DNA from: Favolaschia claudopus
Lineage: Eukaryota > Basidiomycota > Agaricomycetes > Agaricales > Mycenaceae
Assembly: GCA_037176885.1 (NCBI GenBank)
Contig: JAWWNJ010000051.1
Span: 992,001 to 1,056,000 of the forward strand
Length of the DNA: 64,000 nt
Reading direction: 5' to 3'
A program made the position numbers and the translations under genes. A model generated the notes under the pieces. That model saw only the letters and a list, made by a program, of their open reading frames with translations, did not search any database and was not told the DNA's origin. This document shows, piece by piece, positions 34,655 to 45,221 of the stretch (positions are counted from its first letter, which is position 1; the number at the start of each line of letters is the position of its first letter).

Positions 34655-34678
34655 GATTGACCTTCAACCTAAACCACC
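34640..34678 (+). promoter_or_regulatory. TATA-like core promoter of the methyltransferase gene
   Basis: TTCTTATATAG ends about 23 bp before the ATG at 34679, and the same motif occurs in the first duplicated unit at about 34523-34534. A CCAAT box lies about 75 bp upstream of each. The short distance to the ATG suggests either a very short leader from the second copy or a longer leader from the first. Confidence 0.5.
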
Positions 34679-35685
34679 ATGTCTAATCCAAATTTTCCTC
34701 AGAATCTTGATATAAAACCCTTGTTGCCTTCAAATGGCGATCTAGACGAAAGCTTTGACTTTAGCCACCAGCAGGAAGCAATCCGTGTCTTTGGAATCGC
34801 GGGGAAAGTCTGGAAAGTTTACGATCGATCCTCAACCCCAGCTGCAAAATGATAGACTCTCAGGGAAGCTGCCTACGCGCTCAACACTTATATTCAGCCG
34901 CCAGCAGACTATGAATTCGATCCGCCGTTCTTTGCTACTAGTAGTCCTCGAGGCCCAGGGACTGTGACGATGATCGAGCTGGGTTCCGGAACAGGCATTG
35001 TTGCTGCAACTGTCGCTCCCATGCTTCGCGAGGGCGATGTGCTGTTTGTGACAGACCTCCCCGAGGTAATTGTCCACATTTGTGCCTCAGGATTCTTCGG
35101 CTTCATGTACAACAGGTTTGTCCTTTATTGGAGCAAAATCTGCAGCGATTCCTCGATGGTGCTGTTCGCGTCCGACCATTATCTTGGGGAAATTCGATTC
35201 ACGTTTCGCAAATCGCGGAAGAGATCTCAAATTTGCCCCCAGCTCGTCTCCGCATCCTTTGCAGCGATCTTGTATACTTCCCAGAACTGCTCGCTCCCCT
35301 TCTGCGCTCCCTAATCCAACTCTCGTCTCCTCCATTCGCCGTTGGCCCGACTGACGTTGAAATAATTATCTCGTACAAGGTCCGAAGTCTACCAAAAGAA
35401 ACGCCGTTTTGGTCTGCTTTCGGACTTTGGTTTGAATTTGCACCTGTCCTGGTTCGAAGGACCAGTCAAGACTTCAATTCATGGCGCCGCTTCGGCGCGT
35501 CGCTGGAAGATCCTACATTCATCTTTGTAGCCCATCGCCGGGAGGAGTCTCTTGATTGGCAAGTGCCTCTCCGAGATGAAGATCTTATGCAAGGAAGGAT
35601 ACCTCCTGGTCAAATCTCACCCAAGGGCGATGACACTTTCGAAACTTTGCTTTTGTTGTCGTTGGATGACACAGATGAATTATAA
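34679..35685 (+). CDS. Family-16 (METTL21-like) protein-lysine / nicotinamide N-methyltransferase-type protein
   Basis: Rossmann-fold SAM-dependent methyltransferase. The ATG at 34679 gives MSNPNFPQNLDIKPLLPSNG and then IRVFGIAGKVW. An intron (about 34810-34850) leads to REAAYALNTYIQPPADYEFD. SAM-binding motif I is MIELGSGTGIVAATVAPML. After a second intron (about 35067-35115) come VTDLPEVCPLLEQNLQRFLD and VRVRPLSWG. The post-I acidic motif is ILCSDLVYFPELLAPLLRSL, the D-(L/V)-V-Y box of this family. VEIIISYKVRSLPKETPFWS and FNSWRRFGASLEDPTFIFVA follow. It ends FETLLLLSLDDTDEL. Fungal relatives are annotated nicotinamide N-methyltransferase or lysine methyltransferase; the substrate cannot be fixed here. 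The exact phase of the first intron is unclear. Confidence 0.82.
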
Positions 35686-35811
35686 CAATACACCCCGTTT
35701 TCTGTCTGCAGTACAATCGTATAGACGTATCAAGTACGACAACCCAATAACATAAATTACCGAAAGCGAAGACCACCTCATGCAAAACCGCCGTGATGAT
35801 CTAGCTCTTCC

Positions 35812-37440
35812 TCAGCGGAACGTAGTGCAAAGCATACAAGAGGACGTACAAAATCGTTGATTTCCATTCTCCAGGTAGCCAACCGCGGAGTTATAATCGT
35901 TTTCCTGGGGCTTCTCGTACCCAGGAGGTGCATACGATCTCGGAACGATTCCCGGAATCTGCCTATAAAGATATGAATTAAAGCAATGCCTGTATTAAAA
36001 TGCCGCATAACAGACTTTGTCATAATCTTCACTGGTTCTGATAGTATCGATTTCCCCGGATCAGCGCCGAGCGATGTAAAGCCCGTTATAGAGAACGGCA
36101 TGAGCTCGAGGGTGTACTAAAAACGAAAACGCAATGAATATCAGATGGCATGCAAAACAACGAGAAAACAAACCCGAACAGTGAACCGAGGAAACTCGAA
36201 GCTAGGTTTGATTCCCCTCTTCACCTCCAGCTCACCGCGCATGCTTCTCTTGCCGGCCTCTTTCGCGCCCTCAGTCGAAGGCCAGAAATAGCCCTGACTA
36301 ACGCCAGATTGAAACACAGTATTACTTCTCCGCTCCGACGCAGCTTTGTCTTCCATCGCGTCCGAACCAAGTGCAATAGCACGCACAAGATGCAACTTGA
36401 TCGCTTGGGGAGCGGCCAGCGTATCCAGAGCCTGCTCGTCGGTCCCTTTCAATGTGATTTCAAGAGGCATCGGGGATCCGATAACAAAAGCGAGCTGTTA
36501 ACGCAGTAAATACAAAACGGCGCTGCGAGGATCGTAAGATAACTTGCCGGAGTTGCGATAGCAAGCTGCCTGCATCATGAGTTGAGGCATATGATGCAAT
36601 ATTCAAAGACGAACCGTACATTCCAGCTCGACCTCCTTCGCATCGAAGAGCTTGCCTTTGAATTTCACAGGCGGAAGGACCTTCCATCCGGTAGGATCCC
36701 CCTCAGGACCAATTAAACTGCCCCCCTCCTTGTACGCAAGCTGACGCAACGGAGACGGAGGCCCCGGCTGCGTCAGCGGTACATATGCGAAGGACGTAGT
36801 CAATCTGTAGTGTATTTAGCGCATCAACATGGCGTATGTATGGAGACCACCGACGTACGTTTGATTCACCTTGAAAGCACCACGCTTGGCAGTAACAACT
36901 ACCCTGTAATCAATATACGCCGGACTTGCTCGCTCCGTGAAATTTGGGGGAGCCTCCACCTCAAGACCCTTCGCGTCTACCGGCTTGACCCTGGTAGGGA
37001 GCGTAAAGGTCCAAGGCCACGAATGTTTTCCCTTGGCCAATTTACCAGACTTGTCGTTCGCCGAAGGCCATAGATCCTGGCTTATATCGAGAAAGAGCTG
37101 CTCTTCTTGGCCCACCGCGGTGGATCCAGCCTGAATGGCGACAGAGATGCTCTTGAAAGATTCGGATTTGTCGAGATCGAGCTCAACCCTTCAAGTTTAC
37201 AGAACTGATTGGCTAGAATTCATTCCAGGCGAACTTGAGAGACTACCTTCCAGCAACGGTGTCGCCCTGCATGAAAAACGGAAGAGACGCTTCCTTAGGA
37301 GCGCGACTCTTGAGGAAGTTGAATAACCACGGCCGGCCCTTCGTCTCCAACGAATATTTGTGTTCTGTTCGATAGCCTCCAGCGCTAGTAGAGGTTGGGC
37401 TACGAGCAGTGTAGCCCGGCAACTCTTCCTTGTCAGCCAT
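35812..37440 (-). CDS. Arrestin-like adaptor, tandem copy C, with a PPxY tail
   Basis: Alpha-arrestin-like beta-sandwich protein; such proteins recruit Rsp5/Nedd4-type ubiquitin ligases to membrane transporters. The ATG at 37440 starts MADKEELPGYTARSPTSTSA. The N-domain has KGRPWLFNFLKSRAPKEASL, VELDLDKSESFKSISVAIQA and FLDISQDLWPSA, then KGKHSWPWTFTLPTRV and ASPAYIDYRVVVTAKRGAFK. The C-domain has LRQLAYKEGGSLIGPEGDP plus TGWKVLPPVKFKGKLF, MPLEITLKGTDEQALDTLAA and PSFEFPRFTVRYTLELMPF. After a terminal intron (about 36025-35975) the tail reads IPGIVPRSYAPPGYEKPQEN, containing PPGY, a WW-domain ligand. It then reads DYNSAVGYLENGNQRF near the stop. The end is uncertain by about 15 residues because a GTACGT donor lies just after NQRF. 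First of three adjacent paralogues on this strand. Confidence 0.8.
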
Positions 37441-37872
37441 GGTGGGAGCAATGAGCAAAGAGAGCAAGGGACATTTCAGTCAAGTATCGCATGGTGGGAG
37501 CGGTCGGCGCACATGCCAGCCACTGTTGAGATCAACGCCAAGACTCGCAAAACCGCACTACGATCGAGATTGAAGCCAAGCAGGAGGAATTCAGGTCTGC
37601 GAATCCAATGGTTTCAATTACTCGTCAACAAGGCTCGTGAAAACATGAAAAGGCGTAACACAAAAAATGCGTACAAAATTAGGCCGTCCAGTATGAATAC
37701 GTGAAAGATGATGGTGATACAAGGGATGATAATAGTAAAGCATGCAATGCGGGAGATGGTATGCGATGGTAATACTGCTAGACGCTACAAGGAGATGGGT
37801 CAAGAAAGAAACGAGAGGCGGGGCGCATGTCCAGACATGGCCACCAAGGCAAAGAGAGGGATAATTCTCCTT

Positions 37873-39459
37873 TTAGCGTCCTTGACGCGCGGTGGCTGGG
37901 GGAGCATAAAAATCGTTGTGTTGTCGTGGGACGGGAAGAGGGGCATAAGCGGGCGGAGCGTAAGCTAGAGGACGGGGGCCTGAAGAAAACATCAATAAAA
38001 GTCGCCGGGGAGAAAACGAAATCACTGACTGTCCCGGGCGTGCGTCGTCGTAATCGTGACAGGCTCAGCCAGGATCGGCTGAGAACTGGAGGGGGTGAAT
38101 CCGGGCGCATCAAAGGACGATACAACAACAGTGTACTGTGGATATGTCAAAACAACGCAGTGGATGACGAACGAAGAGACATACCGAGACAGTGAAGCGG
38201 CCGATCGAAGATGTAGATGTGAGTTCCTTGGGGAGTTTGATTTCACCCTCAAGCGAACGAGAATAGGCAGCATCGGATCCATCAACAGCGGGCCAGAAGA
38301 CTGCCCTCGAGACGTCCTCGTACGTTTCGATCCAATCAACCTCGCGTTTGGTTGAGGTGGAAGGATTCTGAAACCGCACGCAACGGCGCAAGGTGACCAT
38401 CGGGGCTGAGGGACACGAAAAAATATCCAAGGCGTGGCCATCGGTGCTCTCGAGAGTCATCCGGCAAGGAATGACGGTTCCGCGCGTGTACGACAGAGGG
38501 TTTGCGAGAGAAAGCTGAGAGGATGTCAGTGAGAGGTAGCATGGGAGCAGATAATATGGCTAACCATGCAATGAACTGCAGCCGGGCGTGTCTTGAAGAC
38601 TGTGCCGCGGACGACGACAGTTGAAGAAGCCTTCCATCCAACGGGATCGACGTCAGGGCCAGGTAAGAGTGAGTTCTCGCGGTATGCGAGCTGGCGAAGC
38701 AACGACGGGGGATCAGGTCGAGTGCTGGGGATGTAACCGAAGCGAGTCTTGATTCTGAGACTGGATTGAGAACGATGCTCCTTCGCCGAACAATGCGAAA
38801 GACTTACTGGCTGTCTGCACGAAGCTTGCCGCGGGAAACAAGAACAGAGATTTCGTAGATCACACTCGCGCGAGTATGGCGCTCGCAGAAAGACTCGGGA
38901 AGGCGGAATAGAGTGTCGCTGCCGCTGTCCTGGAGGCTCACAGCTTTGGGAAGCGGTATCGAGAACGGCCAGACACAAGTGCCAAGAAGTTTGGTGGCGG
39001 AACCAGAGGATCGACTGTCGGCCTTCGACCATAAACTGAGTGGCTGGTTGAGGAAAACGTAGGTGTCGTCAACGGAGGCGCCAGTAATGATTCGGCCGGT
39101 AACCTGAAATCTGTTTCAACGGCAAATCGGAAAAAAATAGAAACGATATCGCTTACGATAACAGTTACAGACTGGATCGAGTCGCCTTTCTCAGCGGCCA
39201 ATTGGAACGAACCATTGATATGTTCCTTCTCGTGAAAGGTCGGAACCGATTTTGCAGATTTTGCGCTGCTCATGAGAGAGAGGGAGGCCCATGGACGTCC
39301 TTTGCTATCAGACAGGGGGTATAAGTGCTCTACCGGCTCTCGACGAGCGATAGGCTGGGCGAGGGTATTGCGCCGGGTATAAGCAGGGAGGTCGGCAGAC
39401 TGTGGTGCCGGACCAGGTCTGCTGAACCGCCTGTAGCGAGGAGGGGACGATGCGTCCAT
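37873..39459 (-). CDS. Arrestin-like adaptor, tandem copy B, with a PPxY tail
   Basis: Same family and domain order as its neighbours. The ATG at 39459 starts MDASSPPRYRRFSRPGPAPQ; note PPRY near the N-terminus, itself a PPxY match. The N-domain contains KGRPWASLSLMSSAKSAKSV, then IITGASVDDTYVFLNQPLSL, KLLGTCVWPFSIPLPKAV, LPESFCERHTRASVIYEISV and RGKLRADSQ. The C-domain contains FGYIPSTRPDPPSLLRQLAY and LLPGPDVDPVGWKASSTVVV, CRMTLESTDGHALDIFSCPS, RAVFWPAVDGSDAAYS and FTVSYTVVVSSFDAPGF. The last intron (GTCAGT ... TTCTTCAG, about 38039-37985) joins SPRPLAYAPPAYAPLPVPRQ, with PPAY, and the protein ends PPATARQGR. Two PPxY sequences make ubiquitin-ligase recruitment likely. Complete. Confidence 0.82.
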
Positions 39460-39726
39460 AGGGAATGAAGAACCCCTCGTCAGACGCTAAGGTCCTTATA
39501 GTGCAAAGAAGTGGGAGACAAAAGACCGAAAGAACAACGTACATGCCTAAAACGGGTGAGGTTACCACAATAGGACCTGACCGGATCGCCAGACATTCGG
39601 ACCCCCAACGCCTATTGGAACAAGGGCGGTTTGATGAACTTTGTAGACAATAGGGACATGACAGCGTCCAAGAATCGTCTTTGACCCACGCTGGGCGAAC
39701 GAACAATTAAAGAGCCGCCGGCTTGC

Positions 39727-41618
39727 TCATAGGTAACAATTAGCATGCGGTGGCTGTGCTGACAGTTCCCCTTTAGGAAGGTCCAAAGAGTCAAAGCTGG
39801 CGAAGGGTAATCCCAAGCGGAAGTGAAGACAAAGCGCAAAGAAGATACTATTATGACCAATAATAGTACGATGTATCAACGAAAGCCACACTCTGCGAAG
39901 AATCAGTGCGAAGAAGTAACACCAATGAGTTGACGTACAGCTGGGCAGCAACGGAGAGCTGTATTGCAGAGGCAGAGGCCCTTCAGCATACCGAGAAGCT
40001 ATCTCTACCGGCTGGATGACGAGAGGGTCGCTATCAAGGGACTCAAATCCGGGAGCATCGAATGGGAATAAGACCACTGAATACTGCGCGCCGTCAGCAC
40101 AGTCAAATGACGCGAAACAACAACAAACCTCAATCCTGAAATACTCTATCGCAGACGAGGTGGTCAAGTCTGGGCGTAAATGGATTTCCCCCCGAAGCAT
40201 CCTTTGAAAGGGATTGACAGCGATCGTCTCCGTAGAGTCGGTCTCCAGAGCGCGATCGGCCGCTGGCCACCAAGAAGCGAGCTCAGAATGGTCAAGCTCT
40301 TCCTTCCAGACCAGTTTAGTGGGGATGTCGCCGAAGTGAGCCGCAGCTTTTTCGCCAGTGTGAAATCGGACGCTTCGTCGCATACGCAAGACAATAGCTT
40401 CGGGAGCGGTCAGAAGCTCAAGCGCCTGGGGATCTTCGCACTCGATTACGATGGCGCACGGTATTGAGGTCCCCCGAGTGTAGCAGAGCTGTGTTTATTC
40501 TTGAGGCTGCTATGATACTCTGTATAAGAAAGCAGACACGTACAGGCAAAGCCAACGAAAGCTAGAGCCAAGTTGAGTGTGTTATCATGGCTAACAAGGA
40601 CAACCGCACTTTGCAAATGGCCTCCACAGTTTGGGTCGAGCTCAGGAGCTTGCCTTTCGTTCTGAAAGACGATGTATTATACCAGCCTTCTGGGTCAGAT
40701 TCGGGTCCTAGTAGCGCCGTATGCTGCGAGTACGCAAGCTGCCTGAGTCCTGAAGACGGAGTAGGACGGGAGAACGGGATGTAATGTACAACAGTGTTTA
40801 ACCTGCAACTTTCAGCACCTCTTCAAACTGCGAACGAAGTAGACTCGAACCAGTTCACGGCGGAAAGATCAATGACGGTCGTTTGGCCACACACCGAAGG
40901 GTGGTGTTTTTCGTCAATACCGACTGGTATCGAGTCTACGAACGAAGAGACTCACCTATGATCTGACCTCAATTTCCCCCTCGTGAATCTCACAGAAACC
41001 TCGTATTCAATCTGAGCCCGTGTATGTCGCTCTGAGAAAGATTCTGGGAGGCGATAAACTTCATTCCCAATGGTGATTGTGGGCGGCAGAGACACAGAAA
41101 ACGGCCACACATAGTTCCCCTTGAGCTTTTCGTTCCATTTGCTGTTGCTGCCATCGCTGCTGGGTTTTCGAGGATCCCCCATGGAGCGCGACCACAGAGT
41201 GGTTTGTACATCGATGAAGGTGACGGGGTTTATCCCAGTAATGAGCTGGCCCTTGACCTTGTTTCTCCGTTGTAAGGTCTGGTTTGCGCAAAACGAGAGC
41301 ACATACTGAGAGAATTATGGCGTGGATGGAGTCGCTGGATTCCAAGTCCAACCGAACTTCACCCGCAACAGGCACACCCTCGTCGAAAGCAGGGATAGTT
41401 TTGCTATACTCTTCATTGCCAAGAATCGACAAGACAGCCCAGGGTTTACCAGCTTTGTTGACGAGGTCGAATGTGTACTCCTTCACCTTTGCCTCCTCCA
41501 CTGGGTTCTGCTGGTGGTAGTTAGACTCCAAGTTTGATGATGGTGGCTCCTGGGTGACAGTCGCCGGTTCTGGTGCGAATGGGTTCCTCAGCGAGTTCGT
41601 CGGGGGAACATACGCCAT
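39727..41618 (-). CDS. Arrestin-like protein, tandem copy A, lacking the PPxY tail
   Basis: The ATG at 41618 starts MAYVPPTNSLRNPFAPEPAT. The N-domain has KEYTFDLVNKAGKPWAVLSI, VAGEVRLDLESSDSIHAIIL and LITGINPVTFIDVQTTLWSR. It continues with NYVWPFSVSLPPTITIGNEV and SFSERHTRAQIEYEVSVRF. The C-domain has HYIPFSRPTPSSGLRQLAYS and ALLGPESDPEGWYNTSSFRT, CAIVIECEDPQALELLTAPE and LASWWPAADRALETDSTETI. It then has SSAIEYFRIE and YSVVLFPFDAPGFESLDSDP, followed by EGPLPLQYSSPLLPS. Where copies B and C carry PPxY, this copy has none. Its open frame continues for about 75 hydrophobic residues, ending PPHANCYL, unlike the paralogues. If a GTACGT...CGCAG intron just after LLPS is removed, a stop follows directly. 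The tail is therefore altered or lost, and only the arrestin domains are trustworthy. Confidence 0.75.
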
Positions 41619-41758
41619 GGTAAATCAACAAGGCGAGGCTGGTTTCGATACAGCGGGTACAGATTACAGGCCGAATGGACGAAAATACAAATCAACACGA
41701 AAAAGTTAAACAGGTGTCACTGGCTGCTGGCAAGAGCAAATCACATTCAGAATCACAT

Positions 41759-44240
41759 TTAATCTTCCCAACCTCCAAGTTCGCGGTCCCACTTAGCGCG
41801 TCTGGCCGTCTTCTGCTCCTGCTCAGTCAACAGTTTCCAATCGTCCCATCCACCATGTGCCTCAATCATCTCTTCCTCCCAACGCTCCTCCTGCTCCTTC
41901 TGTTTCTTCGTCTTCGGTTTAGGCGGCGGTGGAGGCGGTGGCGGCGGAGGGGTGCGTCTATTTGGATGCAACGGTGCCATCCGAGAAATCGTGGTACGAG
42001 AGAACTTGTGAAATGGCGAGTACGACGTGGTTGGTGTGCCAGGGTTCGACTCGGTAGCCGCCCCAGCAGTTCCACCCAGCGACGAGCGGCGAGGCCCTAT
42101 CACGGGGAAGGGCGAGCCAGCTTTCGAATTAACTCTTCTGATCAACTCGGACATGGGTGTCGATTTCGTGCGCGAGCCGATTCTGTATTTCGCCTCTACC
42201 GAAGTCAACGTTGGTTTTGGAGTGCTTTCTACATTCTTCTTGTGCAAGGTGGAGGAAGGTTTGCCGTGGACAATATTTTCGACTTGAGGTCCTGAGCTGG
42301 TGCGCGGGGGAGAGTTTTCCTGCAAATAAATTGAATGAAATGCGGTTTCTCGGTGCGGTTTAGCACTCACGTCGTTTTCTTTCCGACTTGGTTCGTCCTC
42401 TTTCGAATCTAATGCGGCCAGGGTTCTCCGTTGCTTCTTTACAGGCTTCACGACGTCGCTCGCCACCTCTTCCCCCTCTGAATCCGACTGAATGGCCCGC
42501 TTCTTCGTCGGTTTCTTGGTTTGGGGAAGCTTGATGATCTCCTCCTCTTCGTTGTCCTCGGTCTGAGATGTGAGAACGACGTTCTTCCGGGGAGAGACAG
42601 TGCTGGGACCCTGGGCGTCCGCTTCGCCCCCACTGCCCTCATCGTCTGAAATTACAGTCCGACCATTCTTCTTTGCTGGACCCTTGCTCAGTTTGGGAGC
42701 CTCCTTTGCCTCGTTATCGGACACATCGTCCGGATTCGACGGCACAGTCGTCTTCCCTTTGGCCCTTTTCGCCTCACCCTTCTTCTTCGACTTCTCCCGA
42801 CTTTGCGTAGCCGTCTTTGCCTTTTTACTCTTCTTCTGCAGGGGCACCTCGCCCAAATCTTCGCTGTGATTGGCATCTTCGTCCGCATCGCCTACTCTCT
42901 TCCGTTTGGCGTTGACCAACGGCAACAACTCCTCGTCGGGCTGAGAATCGGGAATGGAGACAATAGAAGCGGGTTTCTGTATAGAGGGAATACGGGCAGG
43001 TCCGCCCGAAGCCGGAGGCGAATGAAGGGAGGGAGATGCGGGTGGAATGGGTGGAATGGGATCGTCCTCGTCCTCGTCATGAATGAACTCGGCGCTCTTG
43101 AAAACAGACTGCTCTTTCTCTTTGCCCTTTCCTTTCTTGGGCTTCGGCGGCGGTTGTACCTTCTCGATAGGCAATCCTGGTTCATCGTCCTCGTCATGAA
43201 CAAACTCGGCGCTTTTGAATTCAACGGTTTCCTTTTCTTTGCCCTTACGCTTCTTCTTCGGTTTATCCTGCCCACCTTCTGCCCCTCCCTCCAGGTCACC
43301 TTTCGGTTTCTTAGCACGCGGTTTTGGAGCAGGTTTCTCCCCGTCCTGCTTCTTCCTAGATTTCTTCGGAGCTTTACTCGAAAGAATGTCGCTAGTGAGC
43401 GCTGCAGGACCCGTCGAAGGCACACTAGGATCTGGAGCAGCTCCGTCGGATCTCTGTCCGTCAATTTCACCGTTTCCCGCCGGAGAGCTGGACGATGGTT
43501 TCCCAACTTTGATCTTGATTTTTAGCGGTGGGTTTGATATCCTCTGCGACAAAGCCGAATCGGAGCCAGTCTCTGTGGCTCCAGGTAGTGTAACGATGGG
43601 TGGCAATTCTTCGTCTCTAGAATTCTGTTGGTACAGTGCAGTGCTGGAGGGAATGGAAAACGGGTCGGAGGGAGGAAGGGGAGAAGATGCAAGAGGATAT
43701 GCAGGCGGTAACGGAGGTCTCTTCAATACGGGTTGTCTGGGGCTCGGGAGGCGGTTCGACGATGGCAATGCGGAGGATGTGGACGCTTTCGGGACTTGGT
43801 TTTTCGGAAAAGCTAGTTCGTCGTCGTCTGAGTCGGATAATTCGATTACTTCGGAAGAGCTTTGTATCGGGGGGCGTGAGGCGCCCCCGCTGCGTATCTT
43901 TAACCGTTCTGAAGCGTTCGTTCCCGAATAGGATTCTATGACAGAGGAGTCGCCTGGATTGGGTCGGGGTGCAGCACCCGGAGCACCCTTCCATACTGGT
44001 TTTGGACGAGGTCGCGCAGAAGGTGTCACGGTACTCGGAGAAGATATAGAGTCTTGAGCGGATGCAACTGAGCCAGCGTCAATGGAGGAATGAACGAAGA
44101 ACGAGTCACCTACCTGGGTTCACAGGAAACGACGATATTACGTCGGTGGGTACAGCTGAGGCGGGGAGTCGCGGAGGTGGGGCAAGAGGTAGATATTCTT
44201 CTTCTCCTTCGCTGTCAGCGATGCGCTCGTCGTCGTCCAT
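41759..44240 (-). CDS. Low-complexity, charged nuclear-type protein of unknown function
   Basis: Not recognised. Exon 1 from the ATG at 44240 (MDDDERIADSEGEEEYLPLA) ends SSFPVNP. An intron of about 60 nt leads to VASAQDSISSPSTVTPSARP and a long exon. The protein is rich in Lys, Asp, Glu, Ser and Pro, with many nuclear-localisation-like runs (KSRKKQDGEKPAPKPRAKKP, KKSKKAKT) and acidic patches (SDSDDDEL, EDNEEEEIIKLPQ). An internal duplication is visible: KEKETVEFKSAEFVHDEDDE and KEKEQSVFKSAEFIHDEDED. A further intron of 51 nt (GTGAGT ... TTTGCAG, about 42371-42321) is in frame between RKEND and ENSPPRTSS, so it can be missed. The C-terminal 60 residues look ordered: EERWEEEMIEAHGGWDDWKL then EQKTARRAKWDRELGGWED. 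Probably a chromatin or DNA-repair scaffold, by composition only. Confidence 0.7.
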
Positions 44241-45221
44241 GTCGTCGGCGGCAAGTTGTTGAGAAAGAGGCGCGAGATGTCACTGATCACGCGACGTGAG
44301 TGCGTGACAGTTCGCGTCAATCAATAAACAAAAACATAAATGATCAACCTTTCTCACGGCTTCCACCAAACTCCCACCACTAGTCTCGCACAACTTGCCA
44401 CAAGGTGCGGCACAACTCCTTCAGAAATCGGAATGACAACGCCCCCCTTGTAGCAGTCTCTCTGGCGCTTCATAGCTACAGTGGGCCCCAGTCAATGCGA
44501 TAGTCACAGTCACAAATGGATTGGCAAAGATTTTGTAAATTGAACACTGAATTTGAACGACTTGAACTCGTCATATTGCGGGTCATTCTTTCAGGCTTGT
44601 TTCCACCGGCAGTGGCCGCGTATTCGTGGAGACCTTTTTGAACTGTTCACCCTCGGAGTCAAAGAAATTCTACGAAATCTTGCTCTGGAATGACCATTGA
44701 CGAAGCCAATGCCCATGGAGCTATGCAAATTGTGCCCCCGCGCTACCACCCTGGAGGCTTGACTTCCCAAACCCGCTAGCGGGACGCCCCACACGGTCAA
44801 AGCTGGCCTCCTTATCACTCCGAACTCCCACACTGCTGGCATATCTTTCTGGCAGCTCCTGCACCATTGAAGGCCACGTATGTCTATTAATATTCCTCCC
44901 GAAATTATTGTCCGGCTTGTCTGCTTGTTTAGCGCGGTCGCAAACGGCACTCGTGTCCTCAAATATACGAGTAAAGCTATAACTTTGAGACCCCTTGACG
45001 AACTCATTACTCGTGTGTTTGAGCGGAACGCGGAATACCTCGCGCTCTCTGTGAAGGTGAGAATTATTCGCTTGACATGGCTGCTTCGGCAGCTCGTTTC
45101 TGAAGCACAGAAATAGCACGATAATCGCAAGTTCCTCATGGCCACAAATCACACCTACCTGACTGGCACCGAGTTATAAAGATAACGATGGGTGGGGTTT
45201 CGACTCCTCGCCCGTTAATCC
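44241..45221. other. Intergenic region, no supported gene
   Basis: Between divergent genes: the charged protein (minus) and the OPT transporter (plus). A plus frame at 44880-45116 begins MSINIPPEIIVRLVCLFSAV, which faintly recalls an F-box start but is only 78 codons without the rest of the domain. A 184-codon minus frame (44591-45145) overlaps it and has no motif. Either may be a relic. Confidence 0.45.

Noticed and set aside
34472..34660. A 62-codon frame with an internal peptide repeat
   Set aside because: It only reads through the 122-bp DNA duplication in the promoter; no conservation expected.
42570..43941. Plus-strand frames of up to 240 codons rich in Phe, Leu and Ser
   Set aside because: Antisense of the Lys/Glu-rich exon of the charged protein.
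44591..45145. A 184-codon minus frame and a 78-codon plus frame starting MSINIPPEIIV
   Set aside because: The F-box-like start is too weak and the two frames overlap on opposite strands; neither is supported.
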